From Ichthyosporea sp. XGB-2017a (Eukaryota > Opisthokonta > Ichthyosporea): a DNA stretch of 64,000 bases. Position numbers and translations under genes: made by a program. The DNA lies in assembly GCA_002811675.1 (NCBI GenBank), contig PDIM01000007.1:24562-88561 (forward strand). Direction: 5' to 3'. Below the pieces are notes generated by a model. It saw nothing but the letters and a program-made list of their open reading frames with translations. It was not told the origin of the DNA and made no database searches. Shown in pieces: positions 37,919-46,959 of the stretch (position 1 is the first letter of the stretch; each line of letters starts with the position of its first letter).

Positions 37919-39217
37919 ATGAATATGAAGAAACGTCGTGTGATTGTGGATTGTGATCCAGGGTGTGATGATGCCATATCCATCTTGTATGCGCTGCACA
38001 GCCCCAGGTTGTGTGTGGAGGCAGTGACGTGTGTGGAAGGGAATGTGGATTTGAAGCAGGTGTGTACTAATGCGAGAAAAATACTTGGAATGTACAAAAA
38101 TACCTGCCCAGACGCTAATCTGCCACCTGTCTTTTGTGGATCCACACCGCTGACCAGAGGTGTGCGGGATCAAGGAAACCTCTACACATGGCCGGGACAC
38201 GGGAAGCAAGGTTTGGGATTGTTTGTCGATGAGAATGGGGCCGGTACTTTGGCGGAAGCTGATGTGCAAATGTCCTCGGAACCAGCCGCAAGTGCCATTT
38301 CACGCATCGCTCGTGGAGTCTGCGCGAAGGGAGAGGGACAGACGGGAAGCAAAATTTCCCTTCATTCATCCAAGCAACCAGGCCTTTCAGATGGGCGTGG
38401 AGTGGAGGAGAAGGAGAAAGTCTCACTTGTGTGTTTGGGGCCTTTGTCTAATATTGCTTTGTCACTGAAACTGGACGTGGACTTACCTCAGTACATTGAC
38501 AAGATCCACATTATGGGGGGCAGTATTCACGGGAAAGGGAATGCGTCTTTGTCCGCTGAGTTCAACTTTCATCACGATCCCGAGGCAGTGAATGTGGTGT
38601 TGAATTCATTTGATGCTGATCAGCTGGTCATTGTCCCATGGGAGGCGTGCCTTGGTGCAAGCCTCCAATGGAAAGAATATGATGACATATTCCGCAATGA
38701 ACAGACCAAAGATGCGGGCATTGTGCAAAACATGCGAAATGTTCTGCACGAGTACGAGACCTTTTGTAGGAACAAAATCCCTGCAGATAAGTACAACGCC
38801 TTTGTGTGCTGTGATGCCTACGCCATGTTTGAAGCCGCAGGAGTTTTTGAAGGAAATGCCGGGGATGGGAATGTTGCTAAACGAAAAGGAAGTGCTTTGG
38901 AACTCGAGTCCGGAGAGGAAAAGCCCCGAAAGATTTACATGGAGATTGATACGTCTCCTCGTGGGCTATGTCGGGGTACAGTTGTGTATGACTGGTATAA
39001 TAAGAGCGCGAAAGAAGCCAATGCCACTGTGATTATGCATATTAACCACCGACTATTTCGTAACGAGCTCTTATGCTTTGTGCAGAACATAGCACTGGAT
39101 GAAATTTACCGTAAAGCGAGGTCAGGCAGAGCAGAAGCGTCATCAAAGAAGAGGAAAGTGCCTGCAGAACCAACCACCAAGGGGCACAAGGCAGCCTTGT
39201 TCACGGACGACTTGTGA
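37919..39217 (+). CDS. Inosine-uridine preferring nucleoside hydrolase family enzyme
   Basis: A 432-residue enzyme predicted to hydrolyse the N-glycosidic bond of ribonucleosides to base plus ribose. The N-terminal Ca2+-binding motif is VIVDCDPGCDDA (D11, D13, D17, D18). Further family blocks are LVCLGPLSNIALSL, KIHIMGGSIHGKGN, AEFNFHHDPEAVNVVL and, near the end, RGLCRGTVVYDWY. The basic KKRK near the C-terminus could be a nuclear signal. A Gly/Ser/Lys-rich insert (~135-170) lengthens it beyond the usual ~320 residues. The ATG at 37919 is used; an in-frame upstream TTG is unlikely. Ribose released here could be used by the ribokinase at 46960-48171. Confidence 0.9.
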   Translation: MNMKKRRVIVDCDPGCDDAISILYALHSPRLCVEAVTCVEGNVDLKQVCTNARKILGMYKNTCPDANLPPVFCGSTPLTRGVRDQGNLYTWPGHGKQGLGLFVDENGAGTLAEADVQMSSEPAASAISRIARGVCAKGEGQTGSKISLHSSKQPGLSDGRGVEEKEKVSLVCLGPLSNIALSLKLDVDLPQYIDKIHIMGGSIHGKGNASLSAEFNFHHDPEAVNVVLNSFDADQLVIVPWEACLGASLQWKEYDDIFRNEQTKDAGIVQNMRNVLHEYETFCRNKIPADKYNAFVCCDAYAMFEAAGVFEGNAGDGNVAKRKGSALELESGEEKPRKIYMEIDTSPRGLCRGTVVYDWYNKSAKEANATVIMHINHRLFRNELLCFVQNIALDEIYRKARSGRAEASSKKRKVPAEPTTKGHKAALFTDDL

Positions 39218-39436
39218 AATGAAAATAAAAGCACCCAAACCTCCTTCCCCTTTCCGAATAACCAACACACAAGGAAGAGAGGGAAAGGGTGCAGTTTATT
39301 AGTTTTAATGAACGCTGGATTTGCTTATGTCATAATTGACGACGAAGAAGAACTTTAGCATCGGATTGGTCAAAGAAGTTAAACACGCGGATTCGGGAAT
39401 TGTAAAGTGCGGTATATACATCTCAAAGGAAGATCA

Positions 39437-40015
39437 ATGTCTGCTTCAGGGGAACGTCTCGTGTTTATTGTCATGGGAGTTTGTGGGTGTGGGAAATCGG
39501 CAGTCGGGGCCCTGTTGGCGAAAGAACTGGGATGGGCCTTTGAAGATGCCGACCATTACCATTCTGAGGCCAATGTGGAAAAGATGCGGCGCGGGCTGCC
39601 ATTGACGGATACTGATCGAAAGGGCTTGTTAGACAGTATTTCCAGGTTGGTGCATAGCGAGAAAATGGATGGGAATTTTATTCTCGCATGTTCCTGCTTG
39701 AAGAAAAAGTACCGCGAGGCAATTGCCAATAGTACGCACAGAAACTCTTCAGTCGTTTATTTCATTTATCTGAAATGTACAGATGGTGCTCTCCGGCGGC
39801 GTCTTCACGAGCGCACGGGGCATTTTATGAAGGCAAACATGCTCGACTCCCAGCTAGCCACACTCGAAGAGCCTGGCGAGGAGGAACTCTCCCGCTGCCA
39901 CACAGTCCACTGCAGTACGGAGGGAGACAGGGACAGGGATATGACAGCAGTGGTGAAGGAGGCTGTGCAGTATGTACACCAAAAACAAAATGGTCTTCTC
40001 CTTAGTAATGCCTAG
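39437..40015 (+). CDS. Gluconokinase
   Basis: A 192-residue soluble P-loop kinase that phosphorylates gluconate to 6-phosphogluconate, feeding the pentose phosphate pathway. Seen: Walker A GVCGCGKS (14-21), ELGWAFEDADHYHSEANVEKM with the gluconate-binding histidine region, GLPLTDTDR, a core FILACSCLKKKYR (family: ACSALK-x-YR), LRRRLHERTGHFM (lid) and LLDSQLATLEEP. Length is typical. The ATG at 39437 directly precedes the first beta strand. It lies 219 bp after the nucleoside hydrolase on the same strand. Its TAG stop overlaps the TAG stop of COX19 in the shared palindrome CTAG at 40012-40015. Confidence 0.93.
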   Translation: MSASGERLVFIVMGVCGCGKSAVGALLAKELGWAFEDADHYHSEANVEKMRRGLPLTDTDRKGLLDSISRLVHSEKMDGNFILACSCLKKKYREAIANSTHRNSSVVYFIYLKCTDGALRRRLHERTGHFMKANMLDSQLATLEEPGEEELSRCHTVHCSTEGDRDRDMTAVVKEAVQYVHQKQNGLLLSNA

Positions 40016-40479
40016 CGCTTCCCATTCTCTTCCTTAAACCCCAGCTTAGCGAAATCTTCTGTTTGCATCAAATCTCTACCAAAGTACAACGGGAACAGCA
40101 AAGAACAAAAAACGAAATAGACCACACAAAAAAGATAATTCCCACTCCACAGTTAATAAACTTCACACACACAGACATACAAAGTCTTGTCTCAATCCCC
40201 CTCACCTTTCCATCCTGCACTGCAGGTACTCGCGAGACTCTACACGACACAGGCCCCCGTTGTTTTTGTTCTCTGCCAGGCACTTCATATACTTTTCCAT
40301 AAACGCTGTACACTCCCCTGCACCACACACACACAACAAAGCAAAGTTAGCACCACAAAAATCCCCATTGTTTGACACCTTCTCCTTCTCCCAACACACT
40401 TACCATTGTGGTCAATTGGAAAGGACCCCTTATCAGGGGGCCTTGGCTTATATGAATCCTTATAAAATGCTTGTGACAT
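40012..40479 (-). CDS. COX19: COX19, mitochondrial copper/cytochrome c oxidase assembly factor (three exons)
   Basis: Exons (transcript order) 40479..40404, 40317..40206 and 40075..40012; introns 86 nt (GTAAGT...GTGCAG) and 130 nt (GTGAGG...GGTAG). The product is 83 residues, typical for COX19. This intermembrane-space protein helps deliver copper to cytochrome c oxidase. The start resembles the family ([13 protein letters not shown]), followed by twin CX9C motifs [11 protein letters not shown] and [11 protein letters not shown] that form the disulphide-locked helical hairpin, then RMERDLM and KLGF, both typical of the COX19 end. Each junction keeps frame only with the stated splice sites, and exon 3 completes the family C-terminus. 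Confidence 0.93.
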
Positions 40480-41218
40480 TTCTTCCCAAAGGTCACTTAG
40501 AGTGTATTCTATAGCTAGATTTTAAATCTAACCCAAACACTGCTCCCAGTACAGGGCCTCTTCTAAATCTAACCCAAACACTGCTCCCAGTACAGGGCCT
40601 CTTCTAAATCTAACCCAAACACTGCTCCCAGTACAGGGCCTCTTCTAAATCTAACCCAAACACTGCTCCCAGTACAGGGCCTCTTCTAAATCTAACCCAA
40701 ACACTGCTCCCAGTACAGGGCCTCTTCTAAATCTAACCCAAACACTGCTCCCAGTACAGGGCCTCTTCTAAATCTAACCCAAACACTGCTCCCAGTACAG
40801 GGCCTCTTCTAAGTAAATCACACACACCGACAGGGAGGGGGGGGTGCTCTAGCTATATAGCTGTACACCATCCACCCCCTTTCCCTCCCTTTTTATTATA
40901 CTTTTTTGTTTGTGTTACTTGTTTTGGTTATTTTGTTATTTGTTTGTTTTGATTTCAGTGGAACCTGATTTGAAGTATAATTAGGAGGAGGCTATTTCTT
41001 GTGGTATTGTTGTGCCATTAGAGTGTAGAGAGAATAGAAGGGAGATCCTCAAAGGAGAAAGGGGAGGGAATGGTAAAGTACAGCAACGGCCGGGCTATTG
41101 GAGTGAGTGAGCGAGTGCAACGGGGAAATCAGATTCCTTCTACCTGTGCTAGCGAAGGAAGTGTTACCGCTTAGAGGGACAAGGGGGATTATCGAGAAAT
41201 AGTGAGAAGTGAAGAAGT
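40480..41218. promoter_or_regulatory. Divergent promoter region of COX19 and the Nta1-like gene with a minisatellite
   Basis: 739 bp between divergent starts. It is occupied by a 41-bp minisatellite (40524-40812), beginning about 45 bp upstream of the COX19 ATG, followed by T-rich sequence. No gene is seen. Confidence 0.65.
40524..40812 (+). repeat. 41-bp minisatellite, seven copies
   Basis: Seven head-to-tail copies of a 41-bp unit containing AAATCTAACCCAAACACTGC followed by TCCCAGTACAGGGCCTCTTCT. Internal copies look identical, with divergence only at the ends, which suggests recent expansion or assembly-collapsed copies. Confidence 0.95.
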
Positions 41219-42569
41219 ATGAGCTATAACAGGCCTATTGTAGGTGAGTTAGAGTTGAGTTGAGCTAAGTGTGTCGCCTTATGGGATCTGTCGACTAAAA
41301 TGACCCATTCTTGTTGCAATTTCCACTGCTTGATTTGTCATTTGCTGCAAAGCGTGTTGCCAATACGCGCCTGAATTGGGGGATGTGGAGGGGAATATAT
41401 CAAAGGTAGACACACTGATTTCAAGGTAAGGAAAGAGAAAAGAGGGTGTGGACTATGCCAGACTCTTTAGAGATGTTGGGAGGCGAGTTTATTGTGCTGC
41501 ACAGCTTTCAATATTGACCTGGTGTTTCTTTTTGCTTTCTGTGTAGACTTGGACCTTCTGAAATTGATATCTTGTGCCTTCCAGAAATGTCATTCACTGG
41601 TATGTACCCTCGACATTTGCTGACGCAGCCTTTATCTTTTACAGGTGTGCCAAATTTGATCTTTTTTTTTTTACCAATTCTTATTCTTATCATATGATTT
41701 TGATTTGCATAGGATATGTATTTAAGACCAAAAAGGAGATTGCTCCATTCCTGGAGGAAGGAGAGACGGGGCCTACGGTTATGTGGGCTAAACGCACGGC
41801 AAAGAGATTAAAGTGCTATGTCTTGGCCGGGTATCCGCGCAAGGAAAAGCAAGGTGAGTATATTTGCGCACATTATAGTTGCTGTTGATGGTGATGGTGG
41901 ATGCTCATCCCTGTGTTGGATTTATTCGAAACAGGTGCTGAGGGAAAGGAACAATGGTTCAATAGTTGCTGTCTGGTTGACAAAAGTGGGGAAGTAAAGC
42001 TGGTGTATGATAAGACTTTTCTTTACGAAACAGATGAGGGATGGGCCACACCAGGGAGTGGGTTTACTGTTATTGACCTGCCGGAATTCGGAAAGGTGAG
42101 TGAGGAGTGCGCTTGAGTGGTCTTTTGAAATTACCTGGACTGTGTTCATCCTAACCTTTGTTTTTGTTTTATGGTGTTGGGAAACAATAACCAGGTGGGA
42201 ATCGGAATATGCATGGATATCAACCCACAAGAGTTTAAAGCACCCTTTGAAAGATTTGAATTTGCAAATTTTCATCTTCTAAACCAAACAAAGGTCATAT
42301 TTTTGTTATCTTCTTGGGTGGATAGCCAGCCTAATAGTGATGATACCAGGGGAACGCCAAACTATTGGTGCTTGCGAATGAATCCTATTCTTGGGAGGAA
42401 GGGAATACTGGTCGTTTGTAACAGAATTGGGAAAGATAAAGAAGTTCCTTTTTGTGGTTGCAGCTGCGTCATAGCACTCAAGGAACCATGTCTTGTTGGG
42501 CAGTTGAACAAAACGCAAGAAAACTTGCTAGTGTCCGAAGTTGGCCGCTTTCTTCAAGATGATGACTAA
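41219..42569 (+). CDS. Nitrilase-superfamily amidase, Nta1-like (six exons)
   Basis: Exons 41219..41243, 41353..41425, 41547..41599, 41713..41853, 41935..42095 and 42195..42569; introns 109, 121, 113, 81 and 99 nt, all GT-AG with phase kept. The product is 275 residues. The start MSYNRPIVACCQYAPELGDV is the standard carbon-nitrogen hydrolase opening. Catalytic triad: E46 in LCLPEMSFTGY, K124 in YDKTFLYETDE, C157 in IGICMDINPQEF. The wording around the triad (KTFLYETDE-x-W, ICMD-x-(N/S)P-x-x-F-x-AP-F-x-x-FEFA) matches yeast Nta1, which deamidates N-terminal Asn and Gln in the N-degron pathway. Yeast Nta1 is much longer; this protein is close to the minimal domain. Exact substrate is inference. 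Confidence 0.85.
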
Positions 42570-42869
42570 GTTTTACCATGCCTTTAGTGAGTGTGTGTAT
42601 GAGATATTATTGCTAAGTACAGACCTGATTCAGGATAGAAAGCTAAAATAAACCCAACAAAAACTTGCTGCTTTGCCACTTTGCCACATGCGCGGGACTA
42701 ACAGGCCAACAAAAGGACCAACAAAATCAAAGTGCTTGCTTTTGCACTTACCAGAAGCTCGCGTAGAAGATATTATTAAATTGAATTGCATAGCTTCATA
42801 ATGCTTGTGTATCGCAACAAATGACCATCACCAGACAATGGAACATCCATTGCAGTCGAAATTCACAAT
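42570..42869. other. 3' flank of the Nta1-like gene
   Basis: 300 bp up to the first tRNA; includes AATAAA (42648-42653) downstream of the stop. Nothing else seen. Confidence 0.5.
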
Positions 42870-42942
42870 GGGGAATTAGCTCAAGTGGTAGAGCGCCCGC
42901 TTAGCATGCGGGAGGCACCGGGATCGATGCCCGGATTCTCCA
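42870..42942 (+). tRNA. tRNA-Ala (AGC), copy 1
   Basis: A 73-nt cloverleaf: acceptor GGGGAAT/ATTCTCC with the G3-U70 pair that marks alanine tRNA, D arm GCTC/GAGC, anticodon arm CCCGC-TTAGCAT-GCGGG with anticodon AGC, T arm CCGGG-ATCGATG-CCCGG, discriminator A. No intron. Internal A box TAGCTCAAGTGG and B box GATCGATGC fit Pol III; a T11 terminator follows within 25 nt. Confidence 0.97.
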
Positions 42943-43073
42943 CAGTTTGATGTTTTTTTTTTTGCTCTGTTGTTCATTTTCTCTTCTTGGTTCATGAGAC
43001 CTTGTTATTTCGATGTTCTCGGTCAAGGATCAGGCAGTTCGATGTCTTCAGACAAGGGTGGTTAGCCTTTTAA

Positions 43074-43146
43074 GGGGAATTAGCTCAAGTGGTAGAGCGC
43101 CCGCTTAGCATGCGGGAGGCACCGGGATCGATGCCCGGATTCTCCA
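43074..43146 (+). tRNA. tRNA-Ala (AGC), copy 2
   Basis: Identical to copy 1 over all 73 nt. Its downstream spacer is nearly identical too, with a T8 terminator. It lies 204 bp after copy 1 in a tandem array. Confidence 0.97.
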
Positions 43147-43278
43147 CAGTTTGATGTTTTTTTTGTTTGCTCTGTTGTTCATTTTCTATTCTTGGTTCAT
43201 GAGACCTTGTTATTTCGATGTTCTCGGTCAAGGATCAGGCAGTTCGATGTCTTCAGACAAGGATGGTTAGCCTTTTAA

Positions 43279-43351
43279 GGGGAATTAGCTCAAGTGGTAG
43301 AGCGCCCGCTTAGCATGCGGGAGGCACCGGGATCGATGCCCGGATTCTCCA
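43279..43351 (+). tRNA. tRNA-Ala (AGC), copy 3
   Basis: Identical to copies 1 and 2. It is 205 bp after copy 2 and is followed at once by a T-run terminator; the shared spacer ends here, so this is the array edge. Confidence 0.97.
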
Positions 43352-44296
43352 CTTTTTTTTTTTGAAGCTCATACTTTTGTCTCAGATTATGCACCGTCAT
43401 GAGCCATGTGTTATAAGCAGAGCCGGCGATCTAGTGTCTCTTCTTTCATAGCTTACTCAAAAGTTTCGAAACGGCAAAAAGCCACATATAACAGATCTAG
43501 CTTATCAATCAATTATCCCAATCTGGCAAGCTTCAGTCTCGCATCTCAAGGGCCATCCTTTATACTAAAAGCTATGCTTCATACAGATAATGACTTGCCC
43601 CACTACATAGTACTACTATTGCCACATAATTGTTAAAGGTTAGTAATTACGAGGGGGTGTGTGGCTCTACACAACGTCGTCGTACGCGTGTGATTTATGT
43701 GAACCCATCGTCGCGGTTACAATTATCGAAGGATCAAATTAAGAATACCGAGAAGAATACATGAATTGATGTCACTTGGGCCTCGATTTGAGGGGCTTTC
43801 TCTGGCTTTTCCTTGTGTTTTTATAGGGGCTTCAAGGGGGAAGGAGGTGCTTCCATGTACAGGAGGTGCTTCCATGTACATAGTGTAACTCTCATTCTCT
43901 TTGTCTTTTTATGGTTTTGGGGGATTTTTGGTTCTTTTGTTTGTTGCTTTTTTTGTTTTTGTGAGGTGTTTTTGTGTTTTCTTATTTTCTTATTTTTTTT
44001 TTATTTCTTTTTTTTTTTTTTTTTATTTGTTTTTTTTTTTTTTTTTTTTTTTTTTAACGCGCGTCCTTTTTTTTGTAATTTCTATTTTTTATTTTTATTT
44101 GAAAGAAGAAACTTTTTTTTTGAAGTGTTTGGATTTTAGAGATTTCTTGGGTGTTCTCTTCTTCTTTCTTGTGTCGTTTCCTTTTCTTTTTATTTCCAAA
44201 GGAGTAAGAAAGAAGTGTCAACTTGGAACTTATTTTTTTATTTCCTTCATTCCACCCGCGTTTATTACTAAACCATAGCAAATCAAACACAAGACA
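43352..44296. other. Intergenic region upstream of protein kinase D, with long T tracts
   Basis: Contains a 19-bp tandem duplication (43842-43860 and 43861-43879, AGGAGGTGCTTCCATGTAC) and strongly T-rich sequence with T runs above 15 nt (about 43988-44055). The frames it contains are Phe-rich translations of the T tracts, not genes. Confidence 0.65.
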
Positions 44297-46553
44297 ATGG
44301 AGGGTGCGACTCAAGTTGCGGGCACGGAGGGGATGGCAGCGTGTGGACACGCCCACAGATACAAGGTGTCTTCCTTTATGGTCCCCACAAGCTGCTCCTT
44401 CTGCAAGGACCTGCTGTGGGGGATAGTCCGCCAGGGACTCACATGTGAACTGTGCAACCAAAACTTCCACAAAAAGTGTGCCTATACTGTTCGAAGCACC
44501 TGCAAGATTCCTTCAGAGTCAAAGTCGTATCCTATCCCACACAGGCTAGCAAAGAAGAGTTACTTTAATCCCTCTACTTGTCACGGGTGTAAGAAAGAGA
44601 TTGAAGGGAATCTTAAAAAGGCGTATCACTGCGAAGGTGAGTTTGTCTTCTTGGTGGAAGAAATGTATTCTTACATATATAGTTATGTTTATTAACCCTT
44701 GAAAGTAAATAGATTGTGGACTTGATTTTCATAGAGAATGTCGCCAGAATATCAATGAAGACTGTGGCGCAATTCAGGATGTGGATACGTCCCAGCAGCA
44801 GCCCGTTCCATTTATCCAAGAACCTGCCCCTCAGGTAATGGTGGACACGGAAATGACGGATTGTATGGAGGAAAAAATGGAGGGGCTTCATGTGTCTCAG
44901 GAAAACATATCAAACAGGGGCCCCAGTCCGGACGACGGGGGGAATGCAGTGGGGCTTCATAGGTTGATTCACTTTACGAAAGTGGAAGGAAGCTCTGATG
45001 AAGAAGACGGTGGCATGAGAAAAGGTGGGCCTGGTAGTAGCGGTCCGAGTTCGCTGGGAGGTTCTGCGTCCTCTTTGGCTCCTTCGACGGGAGGACTTCG
45101 TGTAAACAGCGCCCTCTCTACGTCGAGTTCGCGCCTGTCTCAGTTTTTTGATACTCAAAACCATATTTTTGTGTATACAAATTCAACAAAGCCAACGACG
45201 TGTGCGCATTGCAAACATTTGATATGGGTGCCTTCCAAACATGCGTTTAAGTGTGAGAAATGCGGTATCAAATGTCACCAAAAGTGTTCTCAGGAAATAT
45301 CCAAATGTATGGCTCCCGAAGACGAGCAAAACTTATTCGGAGGATGGGTTGTGTATCGAAAGAAGCGTGACGAGGATCCAAAATCCAGGAAGAGACGTTT
45401 TGCCAAGCTTGATGGCCTGAAGCTTGGATTCTTTTTATCAGAAGAGGACACAAAACCCAAAGAAGTAATTATGATTGGAAAAATTATCAAGCTGGCTCAC
45501 CTGACGACCCAAAGGCATTGTTTTGAGATTAAGATTGCGAGAACGTCTTATATTGTGGAGTGCGATAGTCCAAGCTCATGTGAAACGTGGCTGAATGCAA
45601 TTAGACAAGTTCAAGACGAGTCGTCAATTGATAAATCTGCTGCGACTCAGCAGCAGTTCACAGAGCAGTTTTTGGTGGACAAAGGATCTATGCTTGGGTC
45701 TGGTCAATTTGGGGTTGTAATGAATGCCGTTGAAAGGGCAACCGGTGAAACTTGCGCTGTAAAGGTGGTTGACAAGAAGCGTTTCAAAGGGCGAAAGGAC
45801 GAGTTCCAAACAGAATTGGATTTACACAGAAGTTTGGTTCATCCTGGTATTATTATTTTAAAAGGAATTTTCTCGTCGGAGACAAAGATATTTTTGGTTA
45901 TGGAAAAGGCGGCTGGTGGGGATATGTTGGACTTTATCTTGAATCAACCCAGTGGATTTTTGGATGAACGCCGGTCGAAATTTTTGATTTTTCAGGTTCT
46001 TATTGGTACGAAATATTTGCATGACAACAGCATCACGCATAGAGATTTGAAGCCAGAAAATGTTTTGCTTATGACCAAGGATGAATACCCACAGGCAAAA
46101 CTGTGTGATTTTGGCTTTGCCAAAATTATCGGGGAAAGCTCCTTTATGATGTCCATTGTTGGTACTCCTGCATATGTTGCGCCCGAAGTGGTGCACCACA
46201 CAAAGGTACACCCTGGCAAAGGGCCGGGGTATTCAAATTCTGTCGATATGTGGTCTTTGGGTGTTATTATTTATGTCAGTATCAGTGGTAATTTTCCGTT
46301 TTTAGAGGATGAAGATGTATTCGAACAAGTGAAACATGCCAACTTTTTCTACCCCAAGAATCACTGGGCGAAGATATCCCCCGAATGTAAAGATCTAGTA
46401 CGCAAACTGATATGTGTGAGTCCTGAGCAGCGATACACTCTTGATATGGCCCTGGAACATCCCTGGTTCAACGATCCCATCATGAAGAAAGACCTTAGTC
46501 GACTGGAAGAGCGTGTTGGCGAAGTCTACCTCACACCATTTTACAAATTTTAG
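44297..46553 (+). CDS. Protein kinase D-like kinase (three C1, PH, kinase), two exons
   Basis: Exons 44297..44636 and 44737..46553; intron 100 nt (GTGAGT...ATAGAG), phase 1. The product is 718 residues. Order: C1 domains at ~17-67, ~82-130 and ~255-304, a PH domain at ~314-405 (GGWVVYRKK...ETWLNAIRQV), and a CAMK-type kinase at ~425-690. The kinase has GSGQFGVV, AVKVV (K456), HRDLKPEN, DFGFAKIIGES and an activation loop SFMMSIVGTPAYVAPEV whose two serines match those phosphorylated in PKD. PKD is activated by diacylglycerol through the C1 domains and by upstream kinases. In the second C1 the usual histidine of the last zinc site is Asn (CRQNINEDC). The acceptor after ATAGAG was chosen because it alone keeps the C1 frame. 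Confidence 0.92.
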
Positions 46554-46959
46554 AATTAAATATTAAGAAAAAGGGGACGGGGTTAGAGCTGGTCTAGAGT
46601 CTATGAGTGGAAATAAAGAAGACTTGCCAATAAGTAAATGAAGCTTTAAACTAGACAAAGAGTTTTACACTGTCCATGTCCATGTGCAAACACAAGAACA
46701 CTTGTGTGTATGATAGTGTGTAGCCTTGTACTGAAGATCTAATAGAGGTGAGCACTTGCACAAATTCCCCATTGGTATTCCACTTCACTCTCACATGTGT
46801 GTGTTATAGGGCTGCACTATGTCCCCACCTACACAGCTTCATAATTAGTGTTAAGGAGATGTGTTAAGGAGATGTGTGATCCTCTTTATTATTGTGTCAC
46901 TGAGAAGTGTTGATTATTGTGTATAGTTTTCGGGAGTAGGGAAGAAAGGGGCATTTATT
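46554..46959. other. Intergenic region between PKD and ribokinase
   Basis: 406 bp with a short tandem duplication (GTGTTAAGGAGAT twice, about 46848-46875). AATAAA lies at 46612-46617. No gene seen. Confidence 0.5.

Larger units (their letters stand above)
42870..43351 (+). repeat. Tandem array of a ~205-bp unit carrying tRNA-Ala
   Basis: Two full units plus a final tRNA. The unit is the tRNA plus a spacer containing CAGTTTGATG, a T run, CATGAGACCTTGTTATTTCG and GGCAGTTCGATGTCTTCAGA. The spacers differ by only a few bases, so the duplication is recent or homogenised. Confidence 0.9.

Noticed and set aside
40524-40812. CRISPR-like array
   Set aside because: The copies are contiguous 41-bp tandem units with no unique spacers, in a eukaryotic context.
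41600-41712. Alternative acceptor (TTTTACAG at about 41644) within the third intron of the Nta1-like gene
   Set aside because: Using it runs into an in-frame TGA after about 17 codons, while the acceptor at 41712 restores the nitrilase motif.
43813-44278. Phe-rich frames upstream of PKD
   Set aside because: They translate T tracts; no family feature, and the neighbouring true gene starts at 44297.
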